Source of the DNA: Pseudomonas sp. ANT_H4
Lineage (GTDB): Bacteria > Pseudomonadota > Gammaproteobacteria > Pseudomonadales > Pseudomonadaceae
Direction of reading: 5' to 3'
NCBI RefSeq assembly: GCF_008369295.1
Contig: NZ_VOBG01000016.1
Span: 62,001 to 126,000, forward strand
DNA length: 64,000 nucleotides
The notes under the pieces were generated by a model that saw only the letters and a list, made by a program, of their open reading frames with translations, made no database searches and had not been told where the DNA came from. Positions 8,481-19,718 of this stretch are shown in pieces (the first letter of the stretch is position 1; the number at the start of each line of letters is the position of its first letter). The translations under genes and the position numbers were made by a program.

Positions 8481-8675
8481 AACTCACTCTCCACCATCCC
8501 GACCAAGTCGCCGAGCTCTCTATTCTGGCCTATTGCCGCGCTACCGGCACCTATCAGAGCCCCTTTGATTTAGCCGCCCAGATCATTTGCCCCCCCAGCA
8601 TTCGACCAAAGTTTCACAAGCGACAAATTGACACATCGGCCCCAAGGCTTTTAACCTAGCCAACAGCGATTGTAT

Positions 8676-8690
8676 ATTGGTATTACCAAT
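8676..8690. promoter_or_regulatory. LldR operator (palindrome)
   Basis: ATTGGT-ATT-ACCAAT is a perfect palindrome with a three-base centre, matching the TnGTnnnACnA core bound by FadR-family regulators. It lies 54 nt before the lldP start, between lldP and divergent lldR. Confidence 0.8.
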
Positions 8691-8743
8691 TAACCAAATC
8701 AGCTGCACAGTGCATGACCAACAACAATTAGGGGCCACCCCAT

Positions 8744-10438
8744 ATGCAAACCTGGCAACAGCTCTACAGTCCACTCGGCAGCCTCGGCTTGTCCGCATTG
8801 GCCGCCGTTATTCCCATCGTATTTTTCTTCCTGGCCCTGGCCGTGTTTCGCCTTAAAGGCCACGTCGCGGGCAGCATCACATTGGCGCTGTCGATCCTGG
8901 TGGCGATCTTCGCCTTCCAGATGCCGGTAGACATGGCGCTCGCCGCTGCTGGCTATGGATTTGCCTACGGCCTATGGCCGATCGCCTGGATCATTGTCGC
9001 CGCCGTATTCCTCTACAAACTGACGGTCAAGAGCGGCCAGTTCGAAGTTATCCGCAGCTCCGTGCTGTCGATTACCGACGACCAGCGCCTGCAAGTGCTG
9101 CTGATTGGCTTCTGCTTCGGCGCATTCCTCGAAGGTGCAGCCGGTTTCGGTGCTCCGGTAGCGATTACCGCCGCACTGTTGGTAGGACTGGGCTTCAACC
9201 CCCTGTACGCCGCCGGCCTGTGCCTGATTGCCAACACCGCGCCCGTGGCCTTCGGCGCGCTGGGTATCCCGATCATCGTTGCCGGCCAGGTGACGGGCAT
9301 CGACGCCTTCAAGATTGGCGCCATGACCGGTCGCCAATTGCCGCTGCTGTCGCTGTTCGTGCCGTTCTGGCTAGTATTCATGATGGACGGCCTACGCGGC
9401 GTCAAAGAAACCTGGCCGGCAGCACTGGTGGCGGGCCTGAGCTTCGCCATCACCCAGTACTTCACCTCTAACTTCATCGGCCCGGAACTGCCGGACATCA
9501 CCTCGGCCCTGGCCAGCCTGATTTCCTTGACCCTGTTCCTGAAAGTCTGGCAACCCAAGCGCACCGCAGGCGCACAAATTGCCGGGGCAACCTCCAGCGC
9601 AGCCGTCACTGCCCGCGTCGGCGGTTTCGGCCAACCTCGTACTTCCGTGGCTTCGCCCTACAGCCTTGGGGAAATTTTCAAAGCCTGGTCACCGTTCCTG
9701 ATTCTGACGGTACTGGTCACCATCTGGACCCTCAAACCATTCAAGGCGATGTTCGCTGCTGGCGGCTCGATGTACAGCTGGGTCTTCAATTTCGCGATCC
9801 CCCACCTGGACCAACTGGTGGTCAAGGTTGCCCCGATCGTCACCAACCCGACCGCCATTCCTGCGGTGTTCAAACTGGACCCTATTTCCGCCACCGGCAC
9901 GGCCATTTTCTTCTCGGCACTGATCTCTATGGCAGTGCTGAAAATCGATTTCAAAACTGGTCTGACCACTTTGAAAGAGACCTTCTACGAGTTGCGTTGG
10001 CCAATCCTGTCCATCGGCATGGTGCTGGCGTTCGCGTTTGTTACCAACTACTCCGGCATGTCGTCGACCATGGCCCTGGTCCTGGCCGGTACCGGCGCAG
10101 CATTTCCCTTCTTCTCACCATTCCTCGGTTGGCTGGGGGTATTCCTGACCGGTTCCGACACGTCGTCCAACGCCCTGTTCAGCTCCCTGCAAGCCACCAC
10201 CGCCCACCAGATTGGTGTCAGCGACACCCTGCTGGTCGCGGCAAATACCAGCGGCGGCGTGACCGGCAAGATGATTTCCCCACAATCGATCGCCGTGGCC
10301 TGCGCAGCAACAGGCTTGGTGGGCAAAGAGTCCGACCTGTTCCGCTTCACCCTCAAGCACAGCCTGTTCTTCGCCACGATTGTCGGGCTGATCACCCTGG
10401 CCCAGGCCTACTGGCTCACCGGCATGCTGGTGCACTAA
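8744..10438 (+). CDS. lldP: Lactate permease LldP
   Basis: This 564-residue polytopic inner membrane protein (about 13-14 hydrophobic segments) has the LctP-family conserved stretch FGAFLEGAAGFGAPVAI and a second conserved block GSDTSSNALFSSLQ. LctP transporters import L- and D-lactate and glycolate with protons. It is the first gene of the lactate cluster, preceded by an AGGGG Shine-Dalgarno. A 138-nt gap with a small hairpin separates it from lutA. Confidence 0.97.
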   Translation: MQTWQQLYSPLGSLGLSALAAVIPIVFFFLALAVFRLKGHVAGSITLALSILVAIFAFQMPVDMALAAAGYGFAYGLWPIAWIIVAAVFLYKLTVKSGQFEVIRSSVLSITDDQRLQVLLIGFCFGAFLEGAAGFGAPVAITAALLVGLGFNPLYAAGLCLIANTAPVAFGALGIPIIVAGQVTGIDAFKIGAMTGRQLPLLSLFVPFWLVFMMDGLRGVKETWPAALVAGLSFAITQYFTSNFIGPELPDITSALASLISLTLFLKVWQPKRTAGAQIAGATSSAAVTARVGGFGQPRTSVASPYSLGEIFKAWSPFLILTVLVTIWTLKPFKAMFAAGGSMYSWVFNFAIPHLDQLVVKVAPIVTNPTAIPAVFKLDPISATGTAIFFSALISMAVLKIDFKTGLTTLKETFYELRWPILSIGMVLAFAFVTNYSGMSSTMALVLAGTGAAFPFFSPFLGWLGVFLTGSDTSSNALFSSLQATTAHQIGVSDTLLVAANTSGGVTGKMISPQSIAVACAATGLVGKESDLFRFTLKHSLFFATIVGLITLAQAYWLTGMLVH

Positions 10439-10464
10439 GCCGTGCAGGGATTAGGGTAAGAACC

Positions 10465-10489
10465 GACGCCGGACAGCGATTCCGGCGTC
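10465..10489 (+). other. Hairpin in the lldP-lutA gap
   Basis: A 9-bp perfect stem (GACGCCGGA / TCCGGCGTC) with a 7-nt loop lies 26 nt after the lldP stop and has no U-tract. It is more likely an mRNA stability or attenuation element than a full terminator. Confidence 0.45.
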
Positions 10490-10576
10490 AGCTATTCACA
10501 ACCCGGTCTGTAAGGCCGCCGAGCAATCAGCGGCCAACACGGACGGATAACCGGGACCACCCGGAGAATGCGCCTG

Positions 10577-11401
10577 ATGAGCGAGCTTTTTTACAATGCC
10601 GTGCCTAATGCCACCCGTGTCGCGCCGCCCTTGGCCGAACCGCGCCAGTACCCCGGAGTAAAACCTCAACAGGTCTACCTGTTCGGTACCTGCGTAGTGG
10701 ACCTGTTTTATCCCGAAGCCGGGATGGACGCGATTCACCTGCTGGAGCGCGAAGGCATTCGCGTCAACTACCCCCAGGGACAAAGCTGCTGCGGGCAACC
10801 AGCCTACACCTCGGGTTACACAGAACAGGCCCGACAAGTGGCACGCTCACAACTGGCACTGTTTGCCGATGACTACCCGGTGGTGGTGCCTTCAGGCTCC
10901 TGCGCGGGCATGTTGCGCGAGCACTATGCCGACCTGTTCAAGGACGAGCCCGAAACGCTCAAACAGGTGCAGGCCCTCGCCGCTCGCACCTACGAGTTGG
11001 CGGAGTTCCTGCTGTTCGTGTGCAAGGTCCAGCTCAAGGACAGCGGTGCACCGGTTAAGGTGGCGCTGCATACCTCTTGCTCGGCACGCCGGGAAATGAA
11101 CACCCACCTGCATGGCCGTGAACTGCTGGCGCAACTGAACAACGTCGAGCGGGTCGATCACAGCCACGAAAGCGAATGCTGCGGTTTCGGCGGGACGTTC
11201 AGCGTGCGCATGCCGGATATTTCCGGGGCGATGGTCGCCGACAAGACCCGAGCCCTGAAAGAGTCCGGCGCCCACCAAGTGTTAAGCGCCGATTGCGGCT
11301 GCCTGATGAACATCAATGGCTCCCTGGAGAAACAGCAGGCTGCATTGCGCGGTCAGCACCTGGCCAGCTTTCTCTGGCAGCGAACCGGGGGTGCACAATG
11401 A
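10577..11401 (+). CDS. lldE: L-lactate utilisation protein LutA (LldE), CCG-domain subunit
   Basis: The start at 10577 (MSELFYNAVPNATRV) is preferred over an in-frame ATG at 10568 because GGAGA at 10563-10567 is correctly spaced only from the later ATG. The product has 274 residues and two CCG domains: SCCGQPAYTSGY in the N-half and ECCGFGGTFSV in the C-half, the family's [4Fe-4S] and heterodisulfide-reductase-like ligands. With LutB and LutC it forms the flavin-independent L-lactate dehydrogenase that feeds electrons to the respiratory chain. The stop overlaps the lutB start (ATGA). Confidence 0.95.
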   Translation: MSELFYNAVPNATRVAPPLAEPRQYPGVKPQQVYLFGTCVVDLFYPEAGMDAIHLLEREGIRVNYPQGQSCCGQPAYTSGYTEQARQVARSQLALFADDYPVVVPSGSCAGMLREHYADLFKDEPETLKQVQALAARTYELAEFLLFVCKVQLKDSGAPVKVALHTSCSARREMNTHLHGRELLAQLNNVERVDHSHESECCGFGGTFSVRMPDISGAMVADKTRALKESGAHQVLSADCGCLMNINGSLEKQQAALRGQHLASFLWQRTGGAQ

Positions 11402-12852
11402 ACACCGCCACGCTGATCCCCACCGTCGACGTGTCGGAAGATTTCCGCACCCGTGCCCATCAGGCATTGGGTGACGCACAACTGCGAAACAACTTTCGCA
11501 GCGCGATGGATTCGCTGATGACCAAACGGGCAGCGTCTTTTAGCGATGCCCACGAACGTGAACACCTGCGAGCCCTGGGCAATGCTGTGCGTGCCCGGGC
11601 GCTGTCCAAATTGCCTGACCTGCTGGAGCAGCTTGAACAGAACCTGACCCGCAACGGCGTCAAGGTGCACTGGGCGCAAACAGTCGAAGAGGCCAACGCC
11701 ATCGTGCTGTCGATCATCCGCGAGCGCCAAGCCACACAGGTGATCAAGGGCAAATCCATGGTCAGTGAAGAGATGGACATGAACCACGTCCTCGCCGCCC
11801 AGGGCATTGAATGCCTGGAGTCGGACATGGGCGAGTTCATTGTTCAACTGGACCACGAGAAGCCTTCCCACATCATCATGCCGGCCATTCACAAGAACGC
11901 CGGCCAGGTCGCGTCGCTGTTCCACGAAAAATTGGGCGTGGAGTACACCAAGGACGTCGATCAACTGATCCAGATTGGCCGTAAAGTCTTGCGGCAAAAA
12001 TTCTTCGAAGCCGACATTGGCGTCTCCGGTGTCAACTTCGCCGTGGCCGAAACCGGCACCCTGCTGCTGGTGGAAAACGAAGGCAACGGGCGCATGTCGA
12101 CCACCGTGCCGCCAGTGCATATTGCCGTCACTGGCATAGAAAAGGTCGTCGAAAACCTGCGGGATGTGGTACCGCTGTTGTCGTTGCTGACCCGCTCGGC
12201 CCTTGGCCAGCCGATCACCACCTACGTCAACATGATCTCCGGCCCGCGCAAGGCCGATGAATTGGACGGCCCCGAGCACGTGCATCTGGTACTGCTGGAC
12301 AACGGCCGCAGCCAGGCCTTTGCCGACAGCGAACTGCGTCAGACCCTCAACTGCATCCGCTGCGGCGCCTGTATGAATCACTGCCCGGTGTACACGCGAA
12401 TCGGCGGCCATGCCTACGGCGAGGTGTACCCAGGCCCTATCGGAAAAATCATCACCCCACATATGGTCGGCCTGGCGAAAGTCCCCGATCATCCCAGTGC
12501 TTCGTCGTTGTGCGGCGCCTGCGGTGAAGTGTGCCCGGTAAAAATACCAATCCCTGCGCTGCTGCGTCGCCTGCGGGAAGAGAACGTCAAAGCCCCCGAT
12601 AGCCCTCATCAGGTGATGCGCGGCCAAGGCAGCAAGTACTCGCGCAAGGAACGTTTTATCTGGAATGCGTGGGCCCGACTCAATAGTTCACCGACGCTGT
12701 ACCGGCTGTTTGCCTTCTGCGCCACCCGTCTGCGCGCCCTGGCGCCAAACAACCTCGGGCCGTGGACGCAAAACCACAGTGCGCCGAAACCCGCCGCACG
12801 CTCACTGCATGACCTGGCCCGCGAGCATCTGGCCAAACAGGGAGATCGCTGA
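11398..12852 (+). CDS. lldF: L-lactate utilisation iron-sulfur protein LutB (LldF)
   Basis: This 484-residue protein is read from the ATG at 11398; a longer frame begins inside lutA and is rejected. An N-terminal LutB/LldF domain contains the shared LUD-type block AETGTLLLVENEGNGR. Two ferredoxin-type clusters follow, CIRCGACMNHCPVY near 318 and CGACGEVCPVKIP near 370, and a C-terminal LutB-specific tail. It is the electron-transfer subunit of the LutABC lactate oxidase. It is coupled to lutA and lutC by 4-nt and 1-nt overlaps. Confidence 0.96.
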   Translation: MNTATLIPTVDVSEDFRTRAHQALGDAQLRNNFRSAMDSLMTKRAASFSDAHEREHLRALGNAVRARALSKLPDLLEQLEQNLTRNGVKVHWAQTVEEANAIVLSIIRERQATQVIKGKSMVSEEMDMNHVLAAQGIECLESDMGEFIVQLDHEKPSHIIMPAIHKNAGQVASLFHEKLGVEYTKDVDQLIQIGRKVLRQKFFEADIGVSGVNFAVAETGTLLLVENEGNGRMSTTVPPVHIAVTGIEKVVENLRDVVPLLSLLTRSALGQPITTYVNMISGPRKADELDGPEHVHLVLLDNGRSQAFADSELRQTLNCIRCGACMNHCPVYTRIGGHAYGEVYPGPIGKIITPHMVGLAKVPDHPSASSLCGACGEVCPVKIPIPALLRRLREENVKAPDSPHQVMRGQGSKYSRKERFIWNAWARLNSSPTLYRLFAFCATRLRALAPNNLGPWTQNHSAPKPAARSLHDLAREHLAKQGDR

Positions 12853-13519
12853 TGAGCGCCAAGCACAACATCCTCGCCAAATTGCGCCATAGTCTGACGG
12901 GCACCACGCCGGTGCCTGACAACTTCGACGAAGCCCTGGTGACGGAGATCTACACCTACACTGCCGAGCAACGTATCCCGCAACTGCGCAAGCTGATGGA
13001 AGCGGTACACACTGAAATCCACCTGACGTCTGGTGCCGGCTGGCCAACGTTGCTGGCGCAACTGCTGCAAGACCGAACATTGCCCAGCCTGCTGATCGCC
13101 CCAACCACGCCCCACGGCCGGTGTGTTACCGAACACTGGGCGAACAATCCGCATCTGCCGGTGCTAAAAGCCTACAACCGTCCGGTAGAAGAGTGGAAAG
13201 CCGAGCTGTTCAATGACACCCCAGCCAGTCTTACAACAACCCTGGGCGCTATCGCCGCAACCGGTAGCTTGATTCTCTGGCCAACGCGGGAAGAGCCGCG
13301 CCTGATGAGCCTGGTGCCGCCGGTGCATTTCGCCCTGCTCAAGGCCAGTGAGATTTACGATAATTTCTATCAGGTCCAGCAGCAATTCGCCTGGGCCCAA
13401 GGCATGCCCACCAACGCCCTGCTGGTATCCGGTCCGTCGAAGACCGCCGACATCGAACAGGTACTGGCCTACGGTGCCCACGGCCCGAAAGACTTGGTGG
13501 TGTTGATCCTGGAGGACCA

Positions 13520-13523
<4 letters not shown>
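12852..13523 (+). CDS. lldG: L-lactate utilisation protein LutC (LldG)
   Basis: This 223-residue LUD-domain protein shows the family blocks AIAATGSLILWPTREEPRLMSLVPPVHFALL and ALLVSGPSKTADIEQVLAYGAHGP (given here only as their conserved cores around SLVPPVH and SGPSKTADIE). LutC is the third subunit of the LutABC lactate oxidation complex. Its start codon shares a base with the lutB stop and its stop overlaps the dld start, so the four genes form one tightly coupled operon. Confidence 0.94.
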
Positions 13524-16330
<2,807 letters not shown>

Positions 16331-16465
16331 TCCGGCAATAAAACAGAACCCCTGCGCGCCAACGTAGTCATCTGCATAGGCCTCGGCGAACGAGGCTCAT
16401 CAGTGACCTCGCTGGCTGCACGGAAATCCGGCGGCATCGAGCCCTCTTTGCACAAGGAGATACCC

Positions 16466-16747
16466 ATGAAGCGTTCCGCTCTTGCTGGTTTGTTCGTTAC
16501 CGCTGCAATGCTGGCTTCCCCGGTGTTTGCAGCCGGTACAACCGATGACCTGTGCCAGATCAATCTGGACAAAATCAACAACGGGAAAGCGTTGCTCGCC
16601 ACTGACACCAGCGGCAAAAGCGGCGAAATTGATACGGCCGTCTCCCAAGCCAAAGCCGCCCATGCAGCGGGGGACGACAAGAGATGTATCGAGATCACCT
16701 CCAAGGCCCTGCAAGATCTGCAGGACAGCGACAAAGGCGGCAAGTAA
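16466..16747 (+). CDS. Small secreted helical protein of unknown function
   Basis: The start at 16466 (MKRSALAGLFVTAAMLASPVFA) has an AAGGAGA Shine-Dalgarno and gives 93 residues with a clear Sec signal peptide cleaved after VFA. The mature part is about 70 residues, helical and charged, with two cysteines (DDLCQINL and KRCIEITS) that could form a disulfide. I do not recognise a characterised family; similar small periplasmic proteins are common in Pseudomonas. It is monocistronic with its own terminator. Confidence 0.8.
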   Translation: MKRSALAGLFVTAAMLASPVFAAGTTDDLCQINLDKINNGKALLATDTSGKSGEIDTAVSQAKAAHAAGDDKRCIEITSKALQDLQDSDKGGK

Positions 16748-16761
16748 TTCGCCAACCGCTC

Positions 16762-16785
16762 AAGGCCAACCTTCGGGTTGGCCTT
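16762..16785 (+). terminator. Terminator of the small secreted protein gene
   Basis: A 10-bp stem AAGGCCAACC/GGTTGGCCTT closed by a TTCG tetraloop lies 15 nt after the stop at 16747. The T-run is short. Confidence 0.75.
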
Positions 16786-16850
16786 CTGTGACCGTTTGAC
16801 GTACACTGCGCAGGCTTGTCGCTCATTAAGAAACACCGAGCAACAAGCAC

Positions 16851-17244
16851 GGGGCCGTTTAGGATTCGACGCTGGTTGCGAACCTTTAGGTGCATGCCGA
16901 GTTGGTAACAGAACTCGTAAATCCACTGTTGCAACTTTCTATAGTTGCCAATGACGAAACCTACGGGGAATACGCTCTCGCTGCGTAAGCAGCCTTAGCC
17001 CTTCCCTCCTGGTACCTTCGGGTCCAGCAATCATCAGGGGATGTCTGTAAACCCAAAGTGATTGTCATATAGAACAGAATCGCCGTGCAGTACGTTGTGG
17101 ACGAAGCGGCTAAAACTTACACAACTCGCCCAATGCACCCTGCCCGTCGGGCGGCTGAGGGTTAACTCAATAGACACGGCTACGCATGTAGTACCGACAG
17201 CAGAGTACTGGCGGACGGGGGTTCAAATCCCCCCGGCTCCACCA
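16851..17244 (+). ncRNA. ssrA: Transfer-messenger RNA (tmRNA)
   Basis: The 394-nt gene starts GGGGCCGTTTAGGATTCGAC, the conserved tmRNA 5' end, and closes with a T-arm (GGTTCAAATCC) and an acceptor end ggctccacca that pairs with the 5' GGGGCC. The tag frame starts at the resume codon GCC (16947) and reads ANDETYGEYALAA before TAA (16986-16988), ending in the ALAA degron. With SmpB the RNA rescues stalled ribosomes and tags the nascent chain. Its 3' end is the insertion site of the following island. Confidence 0.98.
17222..17244 (+). repeat. attL: 23-bp direct repeat at the ssrA 3' end
   Basis: The last 23 bases of ssrA (ttcaaatccc then cccggctccacca) recur at 32066-32088 with two mismatches at positions 8 and 9. 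The pair marks the two ends of the island. Integration regenerates an intact ssrA on the left. Confidence 0.88.
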
Positions 17245-17255
17245 CTTCAACATCT

Positions 17256-17281
17256 AAAGACGTCCACGGACGTCTTTTTTT
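17256..17281 (+). terminator. Island-borne terminator directly after ssrA
   Basis: AAAGACGT (17256-17263) pairs with ACGTCTTT (17270-17277) around a 6-nt loop and runs into seven T. It begins 12 nt after attL, inside the island, so it can replace the native ssrA terminator that insertion moved to beyond attR. Confidence 0.85.
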
Positions 17282-17354
17282 GTGCCTGAAATCCAGTAAA
17301 TACGGGGGTTTCAGGGCCACGGGAGGCTTTCCAGGCTTTTTGAGTTCCAGGCAG

Positions 17355-17411
17355 TTTGGTATTCCCAATGGTATTCCCGGCTCCCCGGCGCTAATCTTGG
17401 GAATACCAAAA
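17355..17411. repeat. Left integrase arm-type repeats
   Basis: GGTATTCC occurs twice with a 12-bp period (17358-17365 and 17370-17377), each followed by C. A third copy is inverted (TTGGGAATACCAAAA, 17397-17411). A pair with the same 12-bp period lies just inside attR. Paired short repeats at both element ends are the usual arrangement of integrase arm-binding sites. Confidence 0.6.
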
Positions 17412-17431
17412 GGTGTCATGGAGTACTTCTC

Positions 17432-18688
17432 ATGTGCGCTCAAACCACCCGCCTCTCCGACCACCAACTCAAGGCGGTCAAACCGAAAGACAAGGATTAC
17501 GTCCTCACGGATGGCGACGGGCTCCAACTGCGAGTCAGGGTCAATCGCTCGATGCAGTGGAATTTCAACTACCGGCATCCCGTCACCAAAAATCGAATCA
17601 ACATGGCACTCGGCTCTTATCCCGAGGTTTCTCTTGCGCAAGCGAGGAAGAAAACCGTTGAGGCCAGAGAGCTGCTTGCACAGGGCATCGATCCAAAAGC
17701 TCAGCGCAATGAGCTACAGGAAGCCAAACGAGCGGAAACGGAACACACCTTCGAGAACGTGGCCACCGCCTGGTTCGAGCTGAAGAAGGACTCCGTCACG
17801 CCGGCGTATGCCGAAGACATTTGGCGCTCCCTCACACTGCATGTTTTTCCGAGCATGAAATCAACGCCTCTCTCCGAAGTCAGCGCCCCAATGGTCATCA
17901 AGCTCCTTCGTCCGATTGAGGCCAAAGGTAGCCTCGAGACAGTTAAGCGAGTGAGCCAGCGCCTTAACGAGATCATGACCTACGGGGTCAATTCCGGAAT
18001 GATTTTTGCCAACCCTCTCAGCGGCATTCGAGCGGTGTTCAAGAAACCTAAGAAAGAGAACATGGCAGCGCTACTACCAGATGAGCTTCCGGAGCTCATG
18101 ATGGGAATCGCGAACGCCAGCATCAAGCGGACGACCCGCTGCCTGATCGAATGGCAGCTACACACTATGACCCGCCCTGCCGAAGCGGCGACTACCCGAT
18201 GGGAAGACATAGACTTCGAAAAACGCATCTGGACCATCCCTCCGGAGCGAATGAAAAAGCGTCGTCCGCACACAATCCCGCTGACCGAACATGCACTCTC
18301 GTTATTGGAGACGCTTAAGCCCCATAGCGGCCACAGGGAATATGTGTTCCCGTCAGATAGAAATCCGCGCACCCACGCGAATAGCCAAACAGCCAACATG
18401 GCGTTGAAACGAATGGGTTTTCAGGACCGCTTGGTCAGCCACGGAATGCGCTCCATGGCCAGCACAATCCTGAACGAGCATGGATGGGATCCGGAGCTAA
18501 TCGAAGTCGCGTTGGCGCATGTCGATAAAGACGAAGTTCGAAGCGCCTACAACCGGGCGGATTACATCGAACGCCGGCGTCCGATGATGGCCTGGTGGAG
18601 TGAACATATCCAGAAGGCGGCCACCGGCAGCCTGTCGGCATCGGCCATCAATCAAACCAGGGGCCGCAACGTCGTACCGATACGGTGA
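17432..18688 (+). CDS. P4-type tyrosine recombinase (island integrase)
   Basis: This 418-residue protein has an N-terminal arm-binding domain of the DUF4102 type (about 1-95, LTDGDGLQLRVRVN ... ALGSYPEVSLAQARKK), a SAM-like core-binding domain (about 105-200) and a catalytic domain. The catalytic residues are visible: Arg in HTMTRPAEA, His-x-x-Arg in SHGMRSMA, His in ALAHVDK and the nucleophilic Tyr in RSAYNRADY. It catalyses site-specific integration and excision, here at ssrA. It lies 187 nt inside attL and reads inward, the normal P4-like layout. It appears intact. Confidence 0.96.
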   Translation: MCAQTTRLSDHQLKAVKPKDKDYVLTDGDGLQLRVRVNRSMQWNFNYRHPVTKNRINMALGSYPEVSLAQARKKTVEARELLAQGIDPKAQRNELQEAKRAETEHTFENVATAWFELKKDSVTPAYAEDIWRSLTLHVFPSMKSTPLSEVSAPMVIKLLRPIEAKGSLETVKRVSQRLNEIMTYGVNSGMIFANPLSGIRAVFKKPKKENMAALLPDELPELMMGIANASIKRTTRCLIEWQLHTMTRPAEAATTRWEDIDFEKRIWTIPPERMKKRRPHTIPLTEHALSLLETLKPHSGHREYVFPSDRNPRTHANSQTANMALKRMGFQDRLVSHGMRSMASTILNEHGWDPELIEVALAHVDKDEVRSAYNRADYIERRRPMMAWWSEHIQKAATGSLSASAINQTRGRNVVPIR

Positions 18689-18744
18689 GCGCTCACCGGA
18701 CGCTACCGGTAACCGAGAATGACTCCCCAGATGGAGTGATGGTT

Positions 18745-18830
18745 GATTTGGCGACAGCGGCGACACCGGCGACAACCCGTGTAATACCTGGCCTGCAGCA
18801 TGGCGACAAAAGTGGCGACTGTCGCCGTTG
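18745..18830 (-). pseudogene. Decayed inverted copy of the Val-Ala-Thr repeat segment
   Basis: On the minus strand this segment aligns with 21166-21250 on the plus strand. Both contain AGGCCAG, a 7-nt variable part, then CGGGTTGTCGCC, TGTCGCCGCTGTCGCC. In the intact gene at 21103-21462 the segment encodes RPATTRVVATVAAVAT; here the same frame reads RPGITRVVAGVAAVAK without flanking gene sequence. I infer a remnant of a second copy of that gene in opposite orientation. Confidence 0.55.
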
Positions 18831-18860
18831 CAATCCTCGCTCTTGGGGCTTTATCGACCA

Positions 18861-18905
18861 AGCCCATGCAGGCGGGAAGGCTCCGCATTCCCACCTGCAT
18901 GGGCT
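18861..18905. repeat. Long inverted repeat (18-bp arms)
   Basis: Arms 18861-18878 and 18888-18905 (AGCCCATGCAGG ... CCTGCATGGGCT at the outer ends) pair at 17 of 18 positions around a 9-nt loop. No U-tract follows on either side, so it is not a classic terminator. Function unknown. Confidence 0.7.
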
Positions 18906-19264
18906 CACATTAAAACCCGACGAACGACCGCCCGGCCATGGCAAACCACCGGCCTCCAAGGTCTTCCAGCGCTACCGATTGGCGCAAGAGTCGCCCCCAA
19001 AATACGGTTGACCGCGAGCAGAACGAGCGCTACACCAGAACCGTACAAGCGCTGTCCTCGACAGCACCCAGGTAGCCAGAACCTTCAAGACTACGCCACG
19101 AACGTGGTGGTTCTTCCCAAGTGCGATTAGCGTCCGGCGGCTCGCACGGTCACTACCCATGTGATGGATGCCCACTTCTTAGCTTTGCCTACTGCGGCAA
19201 AACCACCCTACCCAGCTGTCCTGCAGCAACTTATTCGCTTGGCCAGTTCTTGCGCCAACCTTTT

Positions 19265-19295
19265 GCCCGTCTCTTTACCCCCTAAAGAGACGGGC
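19265..19295. repeat. Perfect 13-bp hairpin with CCCCC loop
   Basis: GCCCGTCTCTTTA and TAAAGAGACGGGC are perfectly complementary around five C. No U-run follows on either strand. It may be a regulatory RNA structure, a protein-binding site or an origin-type element for the island; the sequence alone does not decide. Confidence 0.65.
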
Positions 19296-19568
19296 GCATA
19301 TCACACTGCTGCAGCCCTGCTCGCACGGGCCTTTGCGGCTTTCTCCCTGGTGACAATCGGCGTGACAAACACCGAATGATCACTCGCCACAGCGATGCCG
19401 ATGATGGTGCCGCAGCCCACGGAATGGACTGCACCTGACTGACAGTCAGGCATGCCCCGGTCGTCGCCTCTCTGCCTTCACCCGACTCAGGATCTCGCGG
19501 CGCCGGTCTCGTCAGCCAGTGCGGCCTCCACCCGCCCACTTCTGCGGAAGTGTTCAGGAGGCCAGATC

Positions 19569-19687
19569 ATGAGATGCCCAAGCTCCCGGTCATAAAGAGC
19601 CGTCAGTCCCGCGCTAGTGGACAAACCTCACAGGTCGCAGGGGCCTTGATCCCTGATAACACTCAACAACCGTGGCGGGATGAGTGA
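19569..19687 (+). other. Short leader-type reading frames before the YfjI gene
   Basis: A perfect AGGAGG (19556-19561) sits 7 nt before an ATG at 19569 that encodes only MRCPSSRS. A second ATG at 19574, in another frame, encodes 37 residues (MPKLPVIKSRQSRASGQ...) and ends at 19687, 31 nt before the YfjI start. This could be a leader peptide or the frameshifted remains of a small regulator such as the AlpA genes often found here; neither is proven. Confidence 0.3.
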
Positions 19688-19718
19688 GGACGGAGTCGAT
19701 AATCTCAGGAGAATGGCG

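Larger units (their letters stand above)
18689..19718. other. 1-kb low-coding region between int and the YfjI gene
   Basis: No convincing gene is present. Open frames such as 18685-19011 (+) and 19282-19539 (-) have no Shine-Dalgarno or family sequence. What the region does hold is a decayed inverted relative of a sequence at 21.2 kb (18745-18830), a long hairpin at 18861-18905, a perfect 13-bp hairpin at 19265-19295, and a short open frame with a strong Shine-Dalgarno just before the YfjI gene. Its appearance is that of a remnant plus regulatory DNA. Confidence 0.5.

Noticed and set aside
11353..12627. 424-codon open frame antisense to lutB
   Set aside because: Shadow of lutB coding sequence in GC-rich DNA; composition rich in His, Gln and Val without any motif.
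18685..19011. 108-codon frame after the island integrase
   Set aside because: No Shine-Dalgarno, and it runs through the inverted repeat remnant and the long hairpin; more likely non-coding.
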